64,000 bases of DNA, from positions 1 through 64,000 of the forward strand of contig CAXTEJ010000005.1 of the NCBI GenBank assembly GCA_964243295.1, read 5' to 3'. Below are positions 33,859 to 42,117 of the stretch, in pieces. The first letter of the stretch is position 1, and the number at the start of each line of letters is the position of its first letter. Source of the DNA: CAXTEJ01 sp964243295. GTDB taxonomy: Bacteria; Actinomycetota; Actinomycetes; Actinomycetales; Angustibacteraceae. A program made the position numbers and the translations under genes. The notes beneath the pieces were generated by a model. It did no database searches. It had not been told where the DNA came from and worked only from the letters and a program-made list of their open reading frames with translations.

Positions 33859-34860
33859 ATGGGACGCGTGCTGGTGCTCGGCGGGACGGCGTGGCTGGGG
33901 CGCGAGGTCGCGAGGGCGGCCCTGTCACGGGGCGAGGAGGTGGTGTGCCTGGCGCGGGGCGAGGCGGGCGACGTCGCTGACGGCGCCCGGCTCGTGAGGG
34001 CTGACCGGGCCGCGCCGGGAGCCTACGACGCGGTGTCGGGCCAGGACTGGGACGAGGTGGTCGACGTCTCGTGGCAGCCCGCGCTGGTGCGCTCGGCGGT
34101 CGCGGCGCTCGGCGAGCGGGCGCGGCACTGGACGTACGTGTCGTCCTGCTCGGTCTACGCCGAGCACGCGCTGCCGGGCGCGGGCGAGGACGCCGCACGG
34201 CTCGTGCCGCTGACGGGCGACGTCGCCGACCAGGAGGTCTACGGCGAGGCGAAGGTCGCGTGCGAGGACGCCGTCACCGCGGCGGTGGGCGACCGGGCGC
34301 TGCTGGTGCGCGCCGGCCTGATCGGCGGGCCCGGCGATCCCAGCGACCGCTTCGGCTACTGGGTCGGCAGGTTCGCGCTGGCCGGCGCGGAGCCGGTCCT
34401 CGCGCCCGCCGCCGCGGCGCAGCCCAGCCAGACGGTCGACGTCCGCGACCTCGCAGGGTGGATGGTGGGCGCCGCTGCTGCGGGGCACACGGGCGCGGTC
34501 AACCTGGTCGGTGAGCGGCGTCCCCTCGAGCAGGTGCTGCTGGCTGCGCGCGAGGTCGCGGGAGCCAGCGGCGAGCTGGTGCTCGCCGACCCGACGTGGC
34601 TGCAGGACAACGACGTGCAGGGCTGGGCCGGGCCGCGGTCACTGCCCCTGTGGACACCGTGGCCGGAGTACGCCGGCTTCGGAGCCCGCAGCGACGAGCG
34701 GGCGATCACGTTGGGGCTGGCCCGTCGTCCGATCGAGCAGACGCTGGGCGACACCCTCGAGGACGAGCGCTCGCGGGGGCTCGACCGCACCGCTCGTAGG
34801 GCGGGACTGGACCGGTCGGCCGAGCTAGACCTGCTGCAGCGCTGGGCGTCGCGAGGCTGA
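33859..34860 (+). CDS. NAD(P)-dependent epimerase/dehydratase-like protein
   Basis: 333-residue extended-SDR protein. The N-terminal Rossmann motif GRVLVLGGTAWLGREVAR carries the GxxGxxG nucleotide site. VSSCSVYAEHA and VYGEAKVACEDAV correspond to the catalytic Ser and YxxxK region. The substrate is unknown; the actinobacterial relatives I recall are annotated as reductases or epimerases. ATG 33859 starts directly at the Rossmann fold; a longer in-frame start 36 bases upstream is less likely. Confidence 0.82.
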   Translation: MGRVLVLGGTAWLGREVARAALSRGEEVVCLARGEAGDVADGARLVRADRAAPGAYDAVSGQDWDEVVDVSWQPALVRSAVAALGERARHWTYVSSCSVYAEHALPGAGEDAARLVPLTGDVADQEVYGEAKVACEDAVTAAVGDRALLVRAGLIGGPGDPSDRFGYWVGRFALAGAEPVLAPAAAAQPSQTVDVRDLAGWMVGAAAAGHTGAVNLVGERRPLEQVLLAAREVAGASGELVLADPTWLQDNDVQGWAGPRSLPLWTPWPEYAGFGARSDERAITLGLARRPIEQTLGDTLEDERSRGLDRTARRAGLDRSAELDLLQRWASRG

Positions 34861-34869
34861 CGCGTCGGC

Positions 34870-35781
34870 TCAGGCGTCGGGGTCGTCGGGCTGGGCGGCG
34901 AGGAAGCGCTCGACCTCGGCACCCAGCTCGTCGGCGGACGGGAACGGCCCGGCGTCGCCCGCCATGAGGCTGGTGCGGCCGCGGGCGCCGACGTAGGCGT
35001 CGTACTGCTGCTCGAGGGCGCGCACCACCTGCTCGACCTCCTCCGACCCGGCGACCTGCTCGGCGATGGCGGCGCGGGTGGCCTCGGCCTGCTCGAGCAG
35101 GGCGGCGGTCGGCAAGGTCAGGCCGGCGACCTCGGCGAGGTTGTCGACCAGGACGGCCGCGGCCTCGGGATAGGGGGTGTCGGCGAGGTAGTGCGGCACC
35201 TGCACCACGAAACCGAGCGCGTCGTGGCCGAGCTCGCCGAGGCGCAGCTCGAGCAGGGCAGCCGCCGAGCCGGGGATCTGGACGATGCCCACCCAGGACT
35301 GACGCTGCGGCGCGAGGCCCTCACGCGTGCCGTGTGTCAGCACGCCGATGGGGCGGGTGTGGGGCACGGCCATGGGGATCGCGTGGACGCCCATGGTCGT
35401 CGTCACACCGAACCGCTGCACCAGGCCGCGGACGGCGCTCACGAACCGCTCCCACTGCAGGTCGGGCTCGGGGCCGGTCAGCAGCAGGAAGGGGTTGCCC
35501 TGCAGGTCGCGCACGGCGTGCAGCTGCACCAGCGGGGTCTCGTAGGACTCGTAGTGATCCTTGTCGTAGACCATCACGGGACGGCGCGAGCGGTAGTCGA
35601 CCAGCTCGTCGGGGTCGAACGTCGCGACCACCTCGTGCTCGAGCGTGGCGAGCAGGTGCCCGGCAGCCAGCCGACCGGCCGACCCTGCGTCGATGAAACC
35701 GCCCAGGGCGTGCACCATGACGGGCACGGCGAGTCCGTCGGCGGCCTCGGTCGTCGTGTAGAGCGCGGTGGGGTCGAGCAC
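34870..35781 (-). CDS. PAC2-family protein
   Basis: 303-residue protein of the PAC2 (proteasome assembly chaperone-like) family common in actinobacteria. Features are VMVHALGGFIDAGSAGRLAAGHLL at the N terminus, FDPDELVDYRSRRPVM, LLTGPEPDLQWERF and GVLTHGTREGL. The C terminus is helical and acidic. GGAGG precedes GTG 35781. Its function in bacteria is not established. Location near pafA is suggestive of a proteasome link, but the two are separated by other genes. Confidence 0.88.
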   Translation of the reverse strand: MLDPTALYTTTEAADGLAVPVMVHALGGFIDAGSAGRLAAGHLLATLEHEVVATFDPDELVDYRSRRPVMVYDKDHYESYETPLVQLHAVRDLQGNPFLLLTGPEPDLQWERFVSAVRGLVQRFGVTTTMGVHAIPMAVPHTRPIGVLTHGTREGLAPQRQSWVGIVQIPGSAAALLELRLGELGHDALGFVVQVPHYLADTPYPEAAAVLVDNLAEVAGLTLPTAALLEQAEATRAAIAEQVAGSEEVEQVVRALEQQYDAYVGARGRTSLMAGDAGPFPSADELGAEVERFLAAQPDDPDA

Positions 35782-35864
35782 AGGAACCTCCGTCGGGCAG
35801 GGCCGCCCGTACGGGCCGCAGTGGGGTCAACGCCGGTGCGGCGGCGATCCATCCCGCGAGCGGC

Positions 35865-36017
35865 TCAGGCTGCGCGGTGCTCCTCGTCGCGCTCGGCGCG
35901 GGCGACCGCGGGCACGGGCAGCGGACGGCCGTCGCGGCCGAGGCGCAGGCGGCGCGGGTTGGCCACGGGGCGGTTGGCGCAGGTGGTGGTGCGGGAGACG
36001 GTGCTCTGCTCGGGCAT
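35865..36017 (-). CDS. Undescribed 50-residue basic protein
   Basis: Short frame with strongly G/C-ending codons and AAGGGA nine bases before ATG 36017. The middle of the protein is Arg/Pro-rich (ANPRRLRLGRDGRPLPVP) and the C terminus is charged (ERDEEHRAA). It contains a single Cys. I recognise no family. The intergenic stretch 36018-36322 upstream holds only a candidate inverted repeat. It lies about 80 bases before the PAC2 gene start on the same strand and may be co-transcribed with it. Confidence 0.55.
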   Translation of the reverse strand: MPEQSTVSRTTTCANRPVANPRRLRLGRDGRPLPVPAVARAERDEEHRAA

Positions 36018-36241
36018 GGGGTGCGTCCCTTCGAGATCGTGCGTGACGGTGCGTCGGGCGGCGGCCGGTGGGCCGCGGTGCGTTCGTCGTCGAGCGCCGG
36101 ATCAGTGGCTGGCGGAACCTCGTGGCTCCGGCTCGGTCGCTGTGGCGACCTCGTGGACCCAGTCTCCCGCGTCCGTGTGACGAATGCGTGTCGTGCGGGG
36201 GTGGGCTGGCTCACACGAGGGTGACGTGCGCCACGAGCCGA

Positions 36242-36271
36242 CCGACGGGCTTTCGACCGTGGGACCGTCGG
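36242..36271. promoter_or_regulatory. Inverted repeat upstream of the ESX-type toxin operon
   Basis: CCGACGG (36242-36248) and CCGTCGG (36265-36271) form a 7-base inverted repeat ending about 40 bases before the -10 of the operon. It is a candidate regulator site. Nothing else is recognised in the 305-base gap 36018-36322. Confidence 0.3.
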
Positions 36272-36310
36272 GCCTGTGGACGACGGCAGCGGCGGCGCCG
36301 CCACCACCCC

Positions 36311-36316
36311 TAGCGT
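36311..36316 (+). promoter_or_regulatory. -10 element of the leaderless ESX-type toxin operon
   Basis: TAGCGT, six bases before ATG 36323. Confidence 0.55.
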
Positions 36317-36322
36317 CCTGCC

Positions 36323-36619
36323 ATGGCGAGATTCGAGGTCGACCCCGGGCGGCTGCGCGAGGCCGCCGAGCGGCTCGGGCGGGCCGTCGCCGCGGCGAGG
36401 GCGGTCGTCGACCACCCCGGTGTGGTGCGCGGCCGCGCGCAGGACAGCGGCTGCGAGCAGCTGCGCGACGCCGCGGCGCGCTTCGCGCGGCGGTGGGACC
36501 ACGGGCTGACGCTGCTGGCGAGCGACCTCGGCTGCACCCGAGACGTGCTGGTGCTGGTGGCCGACACCTACGAGAGCGCCGACGGCGTCGCGTCGCGCGC
36601 GTTCAGCTGGGCCGGGTGA
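36323..36619 (+). CDS. EspC/WXG100-like ESX (type VII) secretion-associated small protein
   Basis: 98-residue helical protein. It begins MARFEVDPGRLREAAERLG, keeps a helix-turn-helix length typical of the ESX EspC/WXG100 group, and ends with an ADTYESADGVAS segment like the Yxxx[D/E] export-signal region of type VII substrates. Its stop is seven bases before the large toxin-like gene, the usual place for a small secretion partner. No type VII secretion machinery is encoded in the window. Family assignment rests on pattern only. Confidence 0.6.
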   Translation: MARFEVDPGRLREAAERLGRAVAAARAVVDHPGVVRGRAQDSGCEQLRDAAARFARRWDHGLTLLASDLGCTRDVLVLVADTYESADGVASRAFSWAG

Positions 36620-36626
36620 CGCGCGG

Positions 36627-38507
36627 ATGACGGTGCCCACCTCGACCGCGAGAACCGTGACGTCGGGTGACGTGCTCGGCCTGCCGGCGTGGGCGCGCCA
36701 GGGCAGCGACCTGGTGCCGGGGGTCCCGGCAAGGGTGCTGCAGCTGGCCGACCAGCTCGACGCCATGGCGGACGGGTTGGGCAGCACCGACCGCCTGCTG
36801 CAGCACGTCCTCGGTGGGGGGTGGGTGGGCAGCGCCGCAGCCGGATTCGCCCGGCTGATGGCGTCGCTGCCGGCGCCGTACCGCCGTGCTGCGCCGCAGC
36901 TGCGCGACGCCGGCGGCTCGGTGCGTCACCACGCGGGCGTGCTCGCCGCCGCGCAGCACCAGGCCGACGAGGCCCTCGCCCTCGACCGTCGCGCTCGGGC
37001 GCTGCGCAGCACGCCAGGATCGCCGACCGGCGGCATCGTCCCGCCGGATGCGGCTGACGCCCTGCAGCGGCGTGCGCTCGAGCAGGTGGAGCAGGCCCGC
37101 GCGCGCGTGCAGGGCAGCGGGCTGCGTGCTGCGGCGGCCCTCGACCGGGCCGCTGACGCCGCGCCCGACACCCCGAACGCCGTGGTGCGGCTGCTGCACC
37201 GCGCGTTCGGGTTCCAGCGCAGCCTGCAGCTCGGGATCATCGAGTCCGAGGTCGCGACCGCCAAGGTCGCGGTGATGCTGTCACCGACGAGGGCCCTCGC
37301 CGATCCCTCGGGCTGGTGGCGCGACGTCCGCGCGACTGAGCGGGCCATGGTCTCGGCGGCCAGCCACCCGGTCGACACCGCGAAGGCCGTGGTCGACCCC
37401 GACCTGCTGCGAAGCGACCCCGGCCGATGGATCGGGCACCTGCTGCCCGACCTGGCCATGGGCGCGATGACCGGCGGTGTGGGCCTCGCCGCCAACCGCG
37501 GCGTGAGCGTCGGGGTGCGCCTGGCCGAGCTCAGCAGCCGCGGTGAGCGCCTCGCCGACATCCGGGCGGGCATCACGGCCGGCACCGCGACCGGGCGCTC
37601 GCGGCTGCGGTTGCGCGACCTGCGCGGGTGGAGCGCGGTCGACCGGGGGCGGCTCTACACCCTGACGCCCGGGCAGAACCTGGCGACGCGGGCGCTGGGC
37701 CGTGACGCCGCGTGGGCAGAGCACGACCTGCGGGCCCGCGTGCTCACCGTCGGGCGCGCCACGGGCACCGACGTGGTGGGCCTGGAGAACGCGGTGAAGG
37801 GTGGCGCCTCGCTGCGCCGCAAAGTGTCCGAGGCAGCGGCGACCCGGCCGCTGCCCGACGTGCTCCCCGACGTCAACGACACGGTGCGCTACACCTTCGT
37901 CCCCGCGACCGAGGCCTACGCCGGGGCGGTCGCTGACGTCATCGCCGGCCTGCGCGGCCAGGGCATGGTGCTGGTGAAGGCCAAGAACTTCTGGGGCGGG
38001 GCGCGCTACCGCGGGCTCAACCTCACGCTCGCCGACCCGCGCACGGGCCGGCTGCTGGAGGTTCAGGTGCACACGCCCGGCTCCTGGGCGGCGACGAAGG
38101 CCACGCACGACGACTACGAGACGTGGCGCGTCCTGGCCGACGACGACCCCCGCAAGGCGCTGCTCGACCGGCGCATCTCGCGGGTCTTCGCCCGCGTGCC
38201 CGAGCCTCCCGGGCTCAGGGAGCTGACCGACCACCTGCGCCGCCTGCCCACCGAGGCCGCGGCCAACCGGCCTCCCGACCTGACGAGCCCGCAGCTGAGG
38301 CCCGCGGCGGTCGCCCTCGCCGCCGCCGGAGCTGCGTCGTCGTCCGGTGGCGCTGCCGCGGCGACGGCAGCCGGTGGGGACGAGGGGCGTGGTCCCCTCA
38401 CGACGGGCGCCCCCGCCGCCTGTTCCCTATCCTCCGAGGATGGACGACGAACCGGACGGCACCTCGAGCACACGAGCGCGCGGGGGCACGCTGGTGGTCA
38501 GCCGTGA
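36627..38507 (+). CDS. Candidate type VII polymorphic toxin with RelA/SpoT-like C-terminal domain
   Basis: 626 residues without a signal peptide. Residues 30-125 are helical with a WxG turn (GGGWVGSAAAGF, Trp66), like WXG100/LXG secretion heads. Residues 150-380 form a long Ala-rich middle with a hydrophobic patch near 275-290. Residues 385-515 resemble the synthetase half of RelA/SpoT: KGGASLRRKV (Lys391, Ser395, Lys399), NDTVRYTF (Asp418, Arg421), YRGLN (Tyr461), LEVQVHTPGSW (Glu478, Gln480, His482). The last 90 residues are low-complexity. If the assignment holds, the domain would transfer pyrophosphate from ATP to a nucleotide or RNA, as RelA-fold toxins do. It follows the EspC-like gene by seven bases. 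No obvious immunity gene is adjacent. Confidence 0.6.
   Translation: MTVPTSTARTVTSGDVLGLPAWARQGSDLVPGVPARVLQLADQLDAMADGLGSTDRLLQHVLGGGWVGSAAAGFARLMASLPAPYRRAAPQLRDAGGSVRHHAGVLAAAQHQADEALALDRRARALRSTPGSPTGGIVPPDAADALQRRALEQVEQARARVQGSGLRAAAALDRAADAAPDTPNAVVRLLHRAFGFQRSLQLGIIESEVATAKVAVMLSPTRALADPSGWWRDVRATERAMVSAASHPVDTAKAVVDPDLLRSDPGRWIGHLLPDLAMGAMTGGVGLAANRGVSVGVRLAELSSRGERLADIRAGITAGTATGRSRLRLRDLRGWSAVDRGRLYTLTPGQNLATRALGRDAAWAEHDLRARVLTVGRATGTDVVGLENAVKGGASLRRKVSEAAATRPLPDVLPDVNDTVRYTFVPATEAYAGAVADVIAGLRGQGMVLVKAKNFWGGARYRGLNLTLADPRTGRLLEVQVHTPGSWAATKATHDDYETWRVLADDDPRKALLDRRISRVFARVPEPPGLRELTDHLRRLPTEAAANRPPDLTSPQLRPAAVALAAAGAASSSGGAAAATAAGGDEGRGPLTTGAPAACSLSSEDGRRTGRHLEHTSARGHAGGQP
38428..38433 (+). 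promoter_or_regulatory. -10 element inside the toxin gene, for the SRPBCC gene
   Basis: TATCCT, six bases before ATG 38440. It suggests the SRPBCC gene has its own leaderless promoter within the 3' end of the upstream gene. Confidence 0.5.
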
Positions 38508-38931
38508 GTCCTCCGCCACGCCCGCTGCGGTGTGGGCGGTGCTCACCGACGGCTGGATCTACGCCGGCTGGGTCGTGGGTGCCTCACGCATCCGCCAGGT
38601 CGACGACACCTGGCCGGCGCCGGGGTCGAAGATCCACCACTCCGTGGGCAGCTGGCCGCTGCTGCTGGACGACGAGACCGAGTCCGTCCGCAGCGACCCC
38701 GAGCGCGAGCTGGTGCTGCAGGCCCGCGGACGCCCCTTCGGCGAGGCCCGCATCACCCTCGAGATCTCACCGCGGTTCGACGGCTGCGAGATTCGCATGC
38801 TCGAGGACGCCACCCACGGCCCGGGTGTCCTGATGCCCAAGCCGCTGCGGCAGCTCGCCGTCGTCCCGCGCAACCGCGAGAGCCTGCGGCGGCTGACCTA
38901 CCTGGCCGAGCGCGGCGGCGCCTCCCGCTGA
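38440..38931 (+). CDS. SRPBCC (START/polyketide cyclase-like) domain protein
   Basis: 163-residue protein with the SRPBCC hydrophobic-ligand fold: VSRESSATPAAVWAVLTDGWIYAGWVVGA at the N terminus, then WPAPGSKIHHSVGSWPLLLDDETE and the late helix LRQLAVVPRNRESLRRLTYLAER. The ligand is unknown. The gene overlaps the toxin-like gene by 68 bases in another frame. It has its own -10 box, so it may be regulated separately. It might be an immunity or tolerance factor, but the family gives no support for that. Confidence 0.8.
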   Translation: MDDEPDGTSSTRARGGTLVVSRESSATPAAVWAVLTDGWIYAGWVVGASRIRQVDDTWPAPGSKIHHSVGSWPLLLDDETESVRSDPERELVLQARGRPFGEARITLEISPRFDGCEIRMLEDATHGPGVLMPKPLRQLAVVPRNRESLRRLTYLAERGGASR

Positions 38932-38944
38932 CGTCGCCGCTGCG

Positions 38945-40582
38945 CTACTGCGGCGAGGGGCGGTAGACGCGGTCGAGCACGGCCGAGGAGGCGGCGCGGC
39001 GCAGCGGTCCGAGCAGCGGCGCCTGGTCGCCCAGGGCCGCCTTGGCGGCGAGGAAGCCGCAGCCGCCGTGCACCCCGCCGCCGGGGTGGGTCGCGGCGCT
39101 CGCGAGGTAGAGGCCGTCGACCACGGTGCGGGCGCCGCCGCCCCCGGGCACCGGGCGGAACACCAGCTGCTGGTGCAGCTGGGAGGTGCCGCCGTTGACG
39201 GCGCCGCCTACGAGGTTGGCGTCGTCGGACTCCAGGTCGGCCGGGCGCTGCACGATCCTGTCGATGACCAGGTCGCGAAAGCCCGGTGCGTGGCGCTCGA
39301 GCACGTCCTCCATGCGGGTCGCGACCTCGTCGGCCACCTCCTGGCCCCGCATCCCCTTGGGCACGTGGGTGTAAGCCCACAGGCTCTCGGTGCCGGCCGG
39401 CGAGCGCGTCGGGTCGGTGGTCGTCATCTGCCCGATCAGGCCGAAGGGCGCAGCTGGCACCCGGCGGCTGCGCAGGTCGGCGTTCCAGCGCACCAGGCCT
39501 TCGACGGCGTCGACCCTGGTGCCGTCGTGGTCGACGTCGGCGCCGACGTGAACCGTGCCGGCCCCGTGCGCGTGGGCGGCCCGCCAGGGCACGGGTCCGG
39601 ACAGGGCGTAGTCGAGCTTGACCGTGGCGAGGTCCCAGTCGAAGTGGCGCAGGTCCTCTCGCAGCCGGTCGGGCAGCACGCCGGCCGGCAGCAGCTGCTG
39701 GTAGAGCGCGGGCAGGGACACCTCGGCGAGCACGGCACGCCGCGCGGCGATCTCCTCGCCGCCCGCCGTCCGCACACCCACCGCGCGTCGTCCGCTCAGC
39801 ACGATCTCGGCGACGCGCTCGCCGGTGCGCACCTGCGCGCCGGCCGACTCGGCGCGCGAGCGCAGCGCCTCGGCGAGCATCCCGGCGCCGCCGCGCGGGG
39901 CGGGGAAGCCGACGTCCTGACCGAGCATGATGAGCAACCAGCCGAAGGTGCCGCTGACGGCGGCGTCGATCGGGGCGTCGGCGTGCATGGCGTTGCCCGC
40001 CAGCAGCCGGCGTCCGAGGTCACCGTCGAACAGCTCCTCGCCCATCCGCGTCGCCGGCAGGGTCATGAAGCGTGCGAGGCGCAGGGCGTCGGCGGTGCCG
40101 AGCCGTGACAGCACCCGGGTGGCGGCCTTCACCGGCGGCCACGCGGTCAGGAGGGCGTCCAGCAGCGGGTCGCGCAGGTGCTGCCACTGGTCGACCAGCC
40201 GCAGCCAGGTCTCGCGGTCGGCGGGGGCGTCGGCGCCGAGGGCGTCGGCCGTCACCTGCGGGTCGCGGTTCAGCACCGCGCCCACCTCGTCGTCGACGCC
40301 GTGCGGGTGGGCGACGACGTGCTCCGCGTGCACCCACTCCAGCCCGTGTCGGCCCAGGTCGAGGTCGCGGAGCACCGGCGAGGCCGCCCCGAGCGGGTAG
40401 AAGGCGCTGAACCGGTCGACCGTGAACCCGGGGTGCCCCTCCTGCGACCGGACGGCGCCACCGACCTCGTCCTCGGCCTCCAGCACCACGACGTCCCAGC
40501 CGGCGTCGGCGAGCACGGCGGCGGCGACGAGGCCGTGGTGGCCGCCGCCGATCACGACAGCGTCTGCGGTGGTGCGCGTCAT
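38945..40582 (-). CDS. Phytoene desaturase-like FAD-dependent oxidoreductase
   Basis: 545-residue NAD(P)/FAD-dependent oxidoreductase of the CrtI/carotenoid-isomerase-like group. The dinucleotide motif AVVIGGGHHGLVAAAVLADAG opens the protein, with VVVLEAEDEVGGAVRS following. The C-terminal FAD motif reads LYLASAATHPGGGVHGGCGFLAAKAAL. No carotenoid genes lie nearby, so the substrate is unknown. ATG 40582 begins just before the Rossmann fold; upstream in-frame extension is Arg/Gly-rich and unlikely. It is divergent from the luciferase-like gene. Confidence 0.88.
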   Translation of the reverse strand: MTRTTADAVVIGGGHHGLVAAAVLADAGWDVVVLEAEDEVGGAVRSQEGHPGFTVDRFSAFYPLGAASPVLRDLDLGRHGLEWVHAEHVVAHPHGVDDEVGAVLNRDPQVTADALGADAPADRETWLRLVDQWQHLRDPLLDALLTAWPPVKAATRVLSRLGTADALRLARFMTLPATRMGEELFDGDLGRRLLAGNAMHADAPIDAAVSGTFGWLLIMLGQDVGFPAPRGGAGMLAEALRSRAESAGAQVRTGERVAEIVLSGRRAVGVRTAGGEEIAARRAVLAEVSLPALYQQLLPAGVLPDRLREDLRHFDWDLATVKLDYALSGPVPWRAAHAHGAGTVHVGADVDHDGTRVDAVEGLVRWNADLRSRRVPAAPFGLIGQMTTTDPTRSPAGTESLWAYTHVPKGMRGQEVADEVATRMEDVLERHAPGFRDLVIDRIVQRPADLESDDANLVGGAVNGGTSQLHQQLVFRPVPGGGGARTVVDGLYLASAATHPGGGVHGGCGFLAAKAALGDQAPLLGPLRRAASSAVLDRVYRPSPQ

Positions 40583-40685
40583 GGCGCCCATCCTCGACCA
40601 GGGCGTCCCCGCGCGCGCGGCGGGCCCCGCCCTCGGCCGCCCTCGGCCGGGAACAACCGGACGCCGCCCGCAGGTTCGCCCTGGC

Positions 40686-41741
40686 GTGACGTCTGCCCTC
40701 CCGCTGTCCGTGCTCGACCTGTCCCCCGTGCCGTCCGGCACCCCGGCCTCCCGGGCCCTGCACGAGACCATCGCGCTCGCCCGGCTGGCCGACGACCTCG
40801 GCTACGAGCGCTACTGGCTCGCCGAGCACCACGCGATCCGGTCGGTGGCGAGCAGCACCCCCACCGTGATGATCGCCGCGGTCGCGGTCGCGACGGCACG
40901 CATCCGCGTCGGCTCGGGCGGCGTCATGCTGCCCAACCACTCGCCGCTGACGGTCGCCGAGACCTTCCGGGTGCTCGAGGGGCTGCACCCCGGCCGCATC
41001 GACCTCGGCCTCGGGCGGGCCCCGGGCACCGACCAGCTCACCGCCTACGCCCTGCGCCGCAGCCGCGAGGCGCTCGGCGCCGACGACTTCCCGCAGCAGC
41101 TCGCCGAGCTGATGGCCTACGTGGACGGGTTCCCGGCCGACCACCCGTTCGCCGCCATCCACGTCATGCCGGACGACGTGGGGCTGCCGCCGCTGTGGAT
41201 CCTCGGGTCGAGCCTGTACGGCGGTCAGGCAGCGGGCACCTTCGGCACCGGCTTCGCCTTCGCCGGTCACTTCGGCAGCGCCGATCCGGCCGAGGCCGTC
41301 GACGGCTACCGCAGCAGCTGGCGCCCGAGCGGGCGCCCCGGCGCCCCCACCGAGCCGCGCGCCGTCCTCGCCGTCGCCGCGATCGTCGCCGACACCGCCG
41401 AGCGGGCCGAGCAGCTGGCGCTCGCGAACGACCTGTCGATGCTGCGGCTGCGCACCGGCCGCCCCGGCCCGCTGCCCTCCCCGGAGGAGGCGGCCGCCCA
41501 CCCGTGGACCGCGGCCGAGCGCGACGCCGTCGCCGGCATGCGCCGCCTGGTGAGCGTCGGCGAGCCCGAGCAGGTGCGCGAGGCGCTGCTCGAGCGCGCC
41601 CGCCACGCCGGCGCCGACGAGCTGATGGTGACCACCAACGTCCACGACCCGGCCGAGCGCCGGCACTCCTACGAGCTGCTGGCCGGCGCCTTCGGCCTCG
41701 GTGCCGGCACGAGCGGCCGACGCACCCCCGCCACGGTCTGA
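40686..41741 (+). CDS. Luciferase-like monooxygenase family oxidoreductase
   Basis: 351-residue TIM-barrel flavin enzyme of the bacterial luciferase/LLM family (MsnO8-like subgroup). It begins LPLSVLDLSPVPSGTPASRALHET, typical of that subgroup, with YWLAEHHAIRSVASSTP and RIRVGSGGVMLPNHSPLTVAETF. The length is normal. It likely uses FMNH2 or F420; the substrate is unknown. GTG 40686 is chosen at the start of homology. Confidence 0.85.
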   Translation: MTSALPLSVLDLSPVPSGTPASRALHETIALARLADDLGYERYWLAEHHAIRSVASSTPTVMIAAVAVATARIRVGSGGVMLPNHSPLTVAETFRVLEGLHPGRIDLGLGRAPGTDQLTAYALRRSREALGADDFPQQLAELMAYVDGFPADHPFAAIHVMPDDVGLPPLWILGSSLYGGQAAGTFGTGFAFAGHFGSADPAEAVDGYRSSWRPSGRPGAPTEPRAVLAVAAIVADTAERAEQLALANDLSMLRLRTGRPGPLPSPEEAAAHPWTAAERDAVAGMRRLVSVGEPEQVREALLERARHAGADELMVTTNVHDPAERRHSYELLAGAFGLGAGTSGRRTPATV

Positions 41742-41760
41742 CACTCCCCTCCCCCGTGCC

Positions 41761-41920
41761 TGCGATCCCGGCCCGCCTGAGGCAGCCCCCACCCCCGTGA
41801 TCATGCAATCGCGGCTCATCGGTCGTCGAGTCCTCGCAAACGGGCCACCTCGGCGACACAAGTGGCCCTTTCGCGCGGACTCGACGCCCCGCGGGCCCAG
41901 CCCCTCCGTGATCATGCGAC
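41761..41920. repeat. Palindromic intergenic repeat units around the dehydrogenase remnant
   Basis: Related units of the TGATCATGCGATCCCGG family: a fragment TGCGATCCCGGCCCG at 41761-41775, a degenerate unit CGTGATCATGCAATCGCGG at 41796-41814, and a truncated unit CGTGATCATGCGAC at 41907-41920. The last abuts the start of the dehydrogenase relic. No gene occupies 41742-41913. Confidence 0.65.
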
Positions 41921-42046
41921 AGGCGCCGGTCCGGCGGGTCGGCGCCCCCGACGACATCGCCAACGCCATCGCGTTCGTCGCCAGCGACGGCGCCTCCTTT
42001 CGTCGCCGGGCAGGTGCTGTAGGTCGACGGCGGCGCGAGGTTGTGA
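41914..42046 (+). pseudogene. 3' remnant of a short-chain dehydrogenase gene
   Basis: The frame reads APVRRVGAPDDIANAIAFVAS then DGASF, the standard C-terminal segment of SDR enzymes. The expected continuation VAGQVL-VDGGARL-stop is present only after a one-base frameshift near 41999 (an extra T). It then contains a TAG at 42020-42022 where a Tyr codon is usual. The front three quarters of the gene are missing, and a palindromic repeat sits at the truncation point. It is a decayed fragment left by a rearrangement. Confidence 0.7.
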
Positions 42047-42117
42047 CCGCCCGGTTCGGCTGCCGAGCCCTGGCGGACGGGTGCCCCGCGGGGCTCGGCA
42101 GCGCGGGCTCGGCGTGC

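Noticed and set aside
36018..36322. Plus-strand frames across the gap before the EspC-like gene
   Set aside because: They are Arg/Gly/Ala-rich shadows with no start signal. Only the inverted repeat and the -10 box are supported.
38440..38931. SRPBCC gene as the toxin's immunity gene
   Set aside because: The family binds hydrophobic ligands and has no known immunity role. Adjacency alone is not enough, so it is only raised as a question.
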